From: CALMFT01 sp035333525
GTDB taxonomy: Bacteria > Patescibacteriota > Gracilibacteria > Absconditabacterales > Absconditicoccaceae
Length of the DNA: 7,800 bases
Reading direction: 5' to 3'
Assembly: GCA_035333525.1 (NCBI GenBank)
Contig: DAOQQF010000043.1
Coordinates: 1-7,800, forward strand
Below the pieces are notes generated by a model. The model made no database searches. It was not told the origin of the DNA and saw only the letters and a program-made list of their open reading frames with translations. Below are positions 6,954 through 7,800 of this stretch, piece after piece. Both the position numbers and the translations under genes were made by a program. Within the stretch, counting starts at the first letter, position 1. The number at the start of each line of letters is the position of its first letter.

Positions 6954-7800
6954 ATGTCCTCCACACATTCCCACTATGATGTTGTCATCATTTGATGATG
7001 AGTAAGCTGAACAGCACTGTTTTTTGCATTGAGTAAATACACTACTATCAAACGTATCGCTCTCATAGAAAAATATCATCAACGATGACAGGTAAACTCC
7101 AAATCAACCAACAATAGTCAAACACTACATTTTGGTGATATTGAGACCAATTATTCGTTGGAAAAAGCAACCAAAGTAAAACATAAATCTGATATGGTAA
7201 AACATCTCGTTCATAAATTAGCAGATGAATTTCCTGATAGACAACTCTACTCGATATACAATAAAATGATTATCGCTGTATGAGCAAAACAAGTTGCAGA
7301 ACTTGAAAAAAGATATGAATCATTCAAAACACTCTTTCCTTCATTGATTAAAATAGGAGCTAAAGAGATAGCACAACTCGAACCCAATGTTATGAAAGGC
7401 AGAGATCCCAATCAACCTATTATAGCTCTTAGTTCACCTGAGTGATACACTATCGATTATGGACTACTTGCTCAAACTATGGTAGAAAGTACTCAAATCA
7501 ACAATACCGATCGTGTTTTACATACGATGTTGGACACCAAACTCAAAATCATCACACGTAGTACATCAGGTTATCATCTTGTCACACAACAATGAGATAC
7601 AACTCTAGAGATTGATGCAACTATGGTTGTGGTGAGTGCATGAGGTCATACTCCACTCATTGCTCAATCATTGTGATATGGTAAACACTTTTCGATTCTA
7701 TCAGTAGCAGGAAGTTTTTTTAAGTCTAACCATCACTTACTCAATGGAAAGGTTTACACCATGCAAATACCCAAACTCCCCTTTGCAGCAGTACATGGTG
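6954..7800 (+). CDS. mqo: malate:quinone oxidoreductase-like FAD protein (3' end beyond window)
   Basis: The frame is open from ATG 6954 to the window end (282 codons, ten TGA). It begins YDVVIIGGGVSGTALFFAL (8-26), the FAD-binding beta-alpha-beta loop, with Glu39 at the end of the second strand (IALIEK). NNSQTLHFGDIETNYSLEKA (53-72) closely matches the Mqo signature region, usually NNSQTLHCGDIETNY. Mqo proteins run about 450-500 residues, so roughly 170-220 residues lie outside the window. Mqo oxidises malate to oxaloacetate at the membrane and passes electrons to quinone; related FAD enzymes use 2-hydroxyglutarate or other hydroxy acids, so the substrate is unproven. All four glycines of the GGGxSG loop are TGA, so standard decoding would stop after 13 residues. 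No ribosome binding site is visible. The preceding toxin-like gene ends 152 bases upstream with a hairpin, so it is probably transcribed separately. Confidence 0.85.

Noticed and set aside
1..7800. CRISPR array, insertion sequence, prophage or rRNA.
   Set aside because: No regularly spaced repeats, no transposase or integrase reading under either code, and no rRNA-like conserved stretches were seen.

Overview
The window comes from a bacterium that reads TGA as glycine (NCBI translation table 25), which points to the candidate phyla Absconditabacteria (SR1) or Gracilibacteria. I infer this from the sequence. Under the standard code almost every gene breaks into short pieces. With TGA read as Gly, six long frames with recognisable families appear, holding roughly 85 in-frame TGA codons that fall where the families have glycine. 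The DNA is strongly AT-rich. None of the identified starts has a clear AGGAGG-type ribosome binding site. I cannot separate the two phyla from this window.

Layout. Positions 1-126 hold the possible tail of a plus-strand gene and a two-way terminator. Positions 127-2463 (minus) encode a 778-residue secreted surface protein with a signal peptide, four DUF11-like domains and an odd C-terminus ending LPDTGAN. A 327-base divergent intergenic region follows, with candidate promoters in both directions and a strong leader hairpin. Positions 2791-3963 (plus) encode an MFS transporter of the TetA/DHA1 type. It is followed closely by a TspO/MBR-related membrane protein ending at 4708; the two probably form one transcript. 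A minus-strand tRNA (4759-4830) has its own promoter and terminator and meets that pair head-on. Its anticodon loop is abnormal.

Positions 4954-6354 (plus) encode a full-length pyruvate kinase interrupted by one in-frame TAA at a place where the family has glycine; a single TGA-to-TAA change explains it. A MazF/PemK-type toxin-like gene (6397-6801) follows 42 bases later with no antitoxin in sight. Two hairpins lie between it and a malate:quinone oxidoreductase-like flavoprotein (6954 to the window end, incomplete).

Functionally this looks like a chromosomal segment of a reduced, host-associated or fermentative cell: surface contact (DUF11 protein), membrane transport (MFS and TspO-like), glycolytic ATP formation (Pyk) and a possible malate-linked oxidation (Mqo-like). 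I did not find a clearly new multi-gene system. The points most worth a second look are the nonsense codon in pyk, the atypical tRNA, the four TGA-coded glycines in the FAD-binding loop of the Mqo-like protein, and the solitary toxin-like gene.
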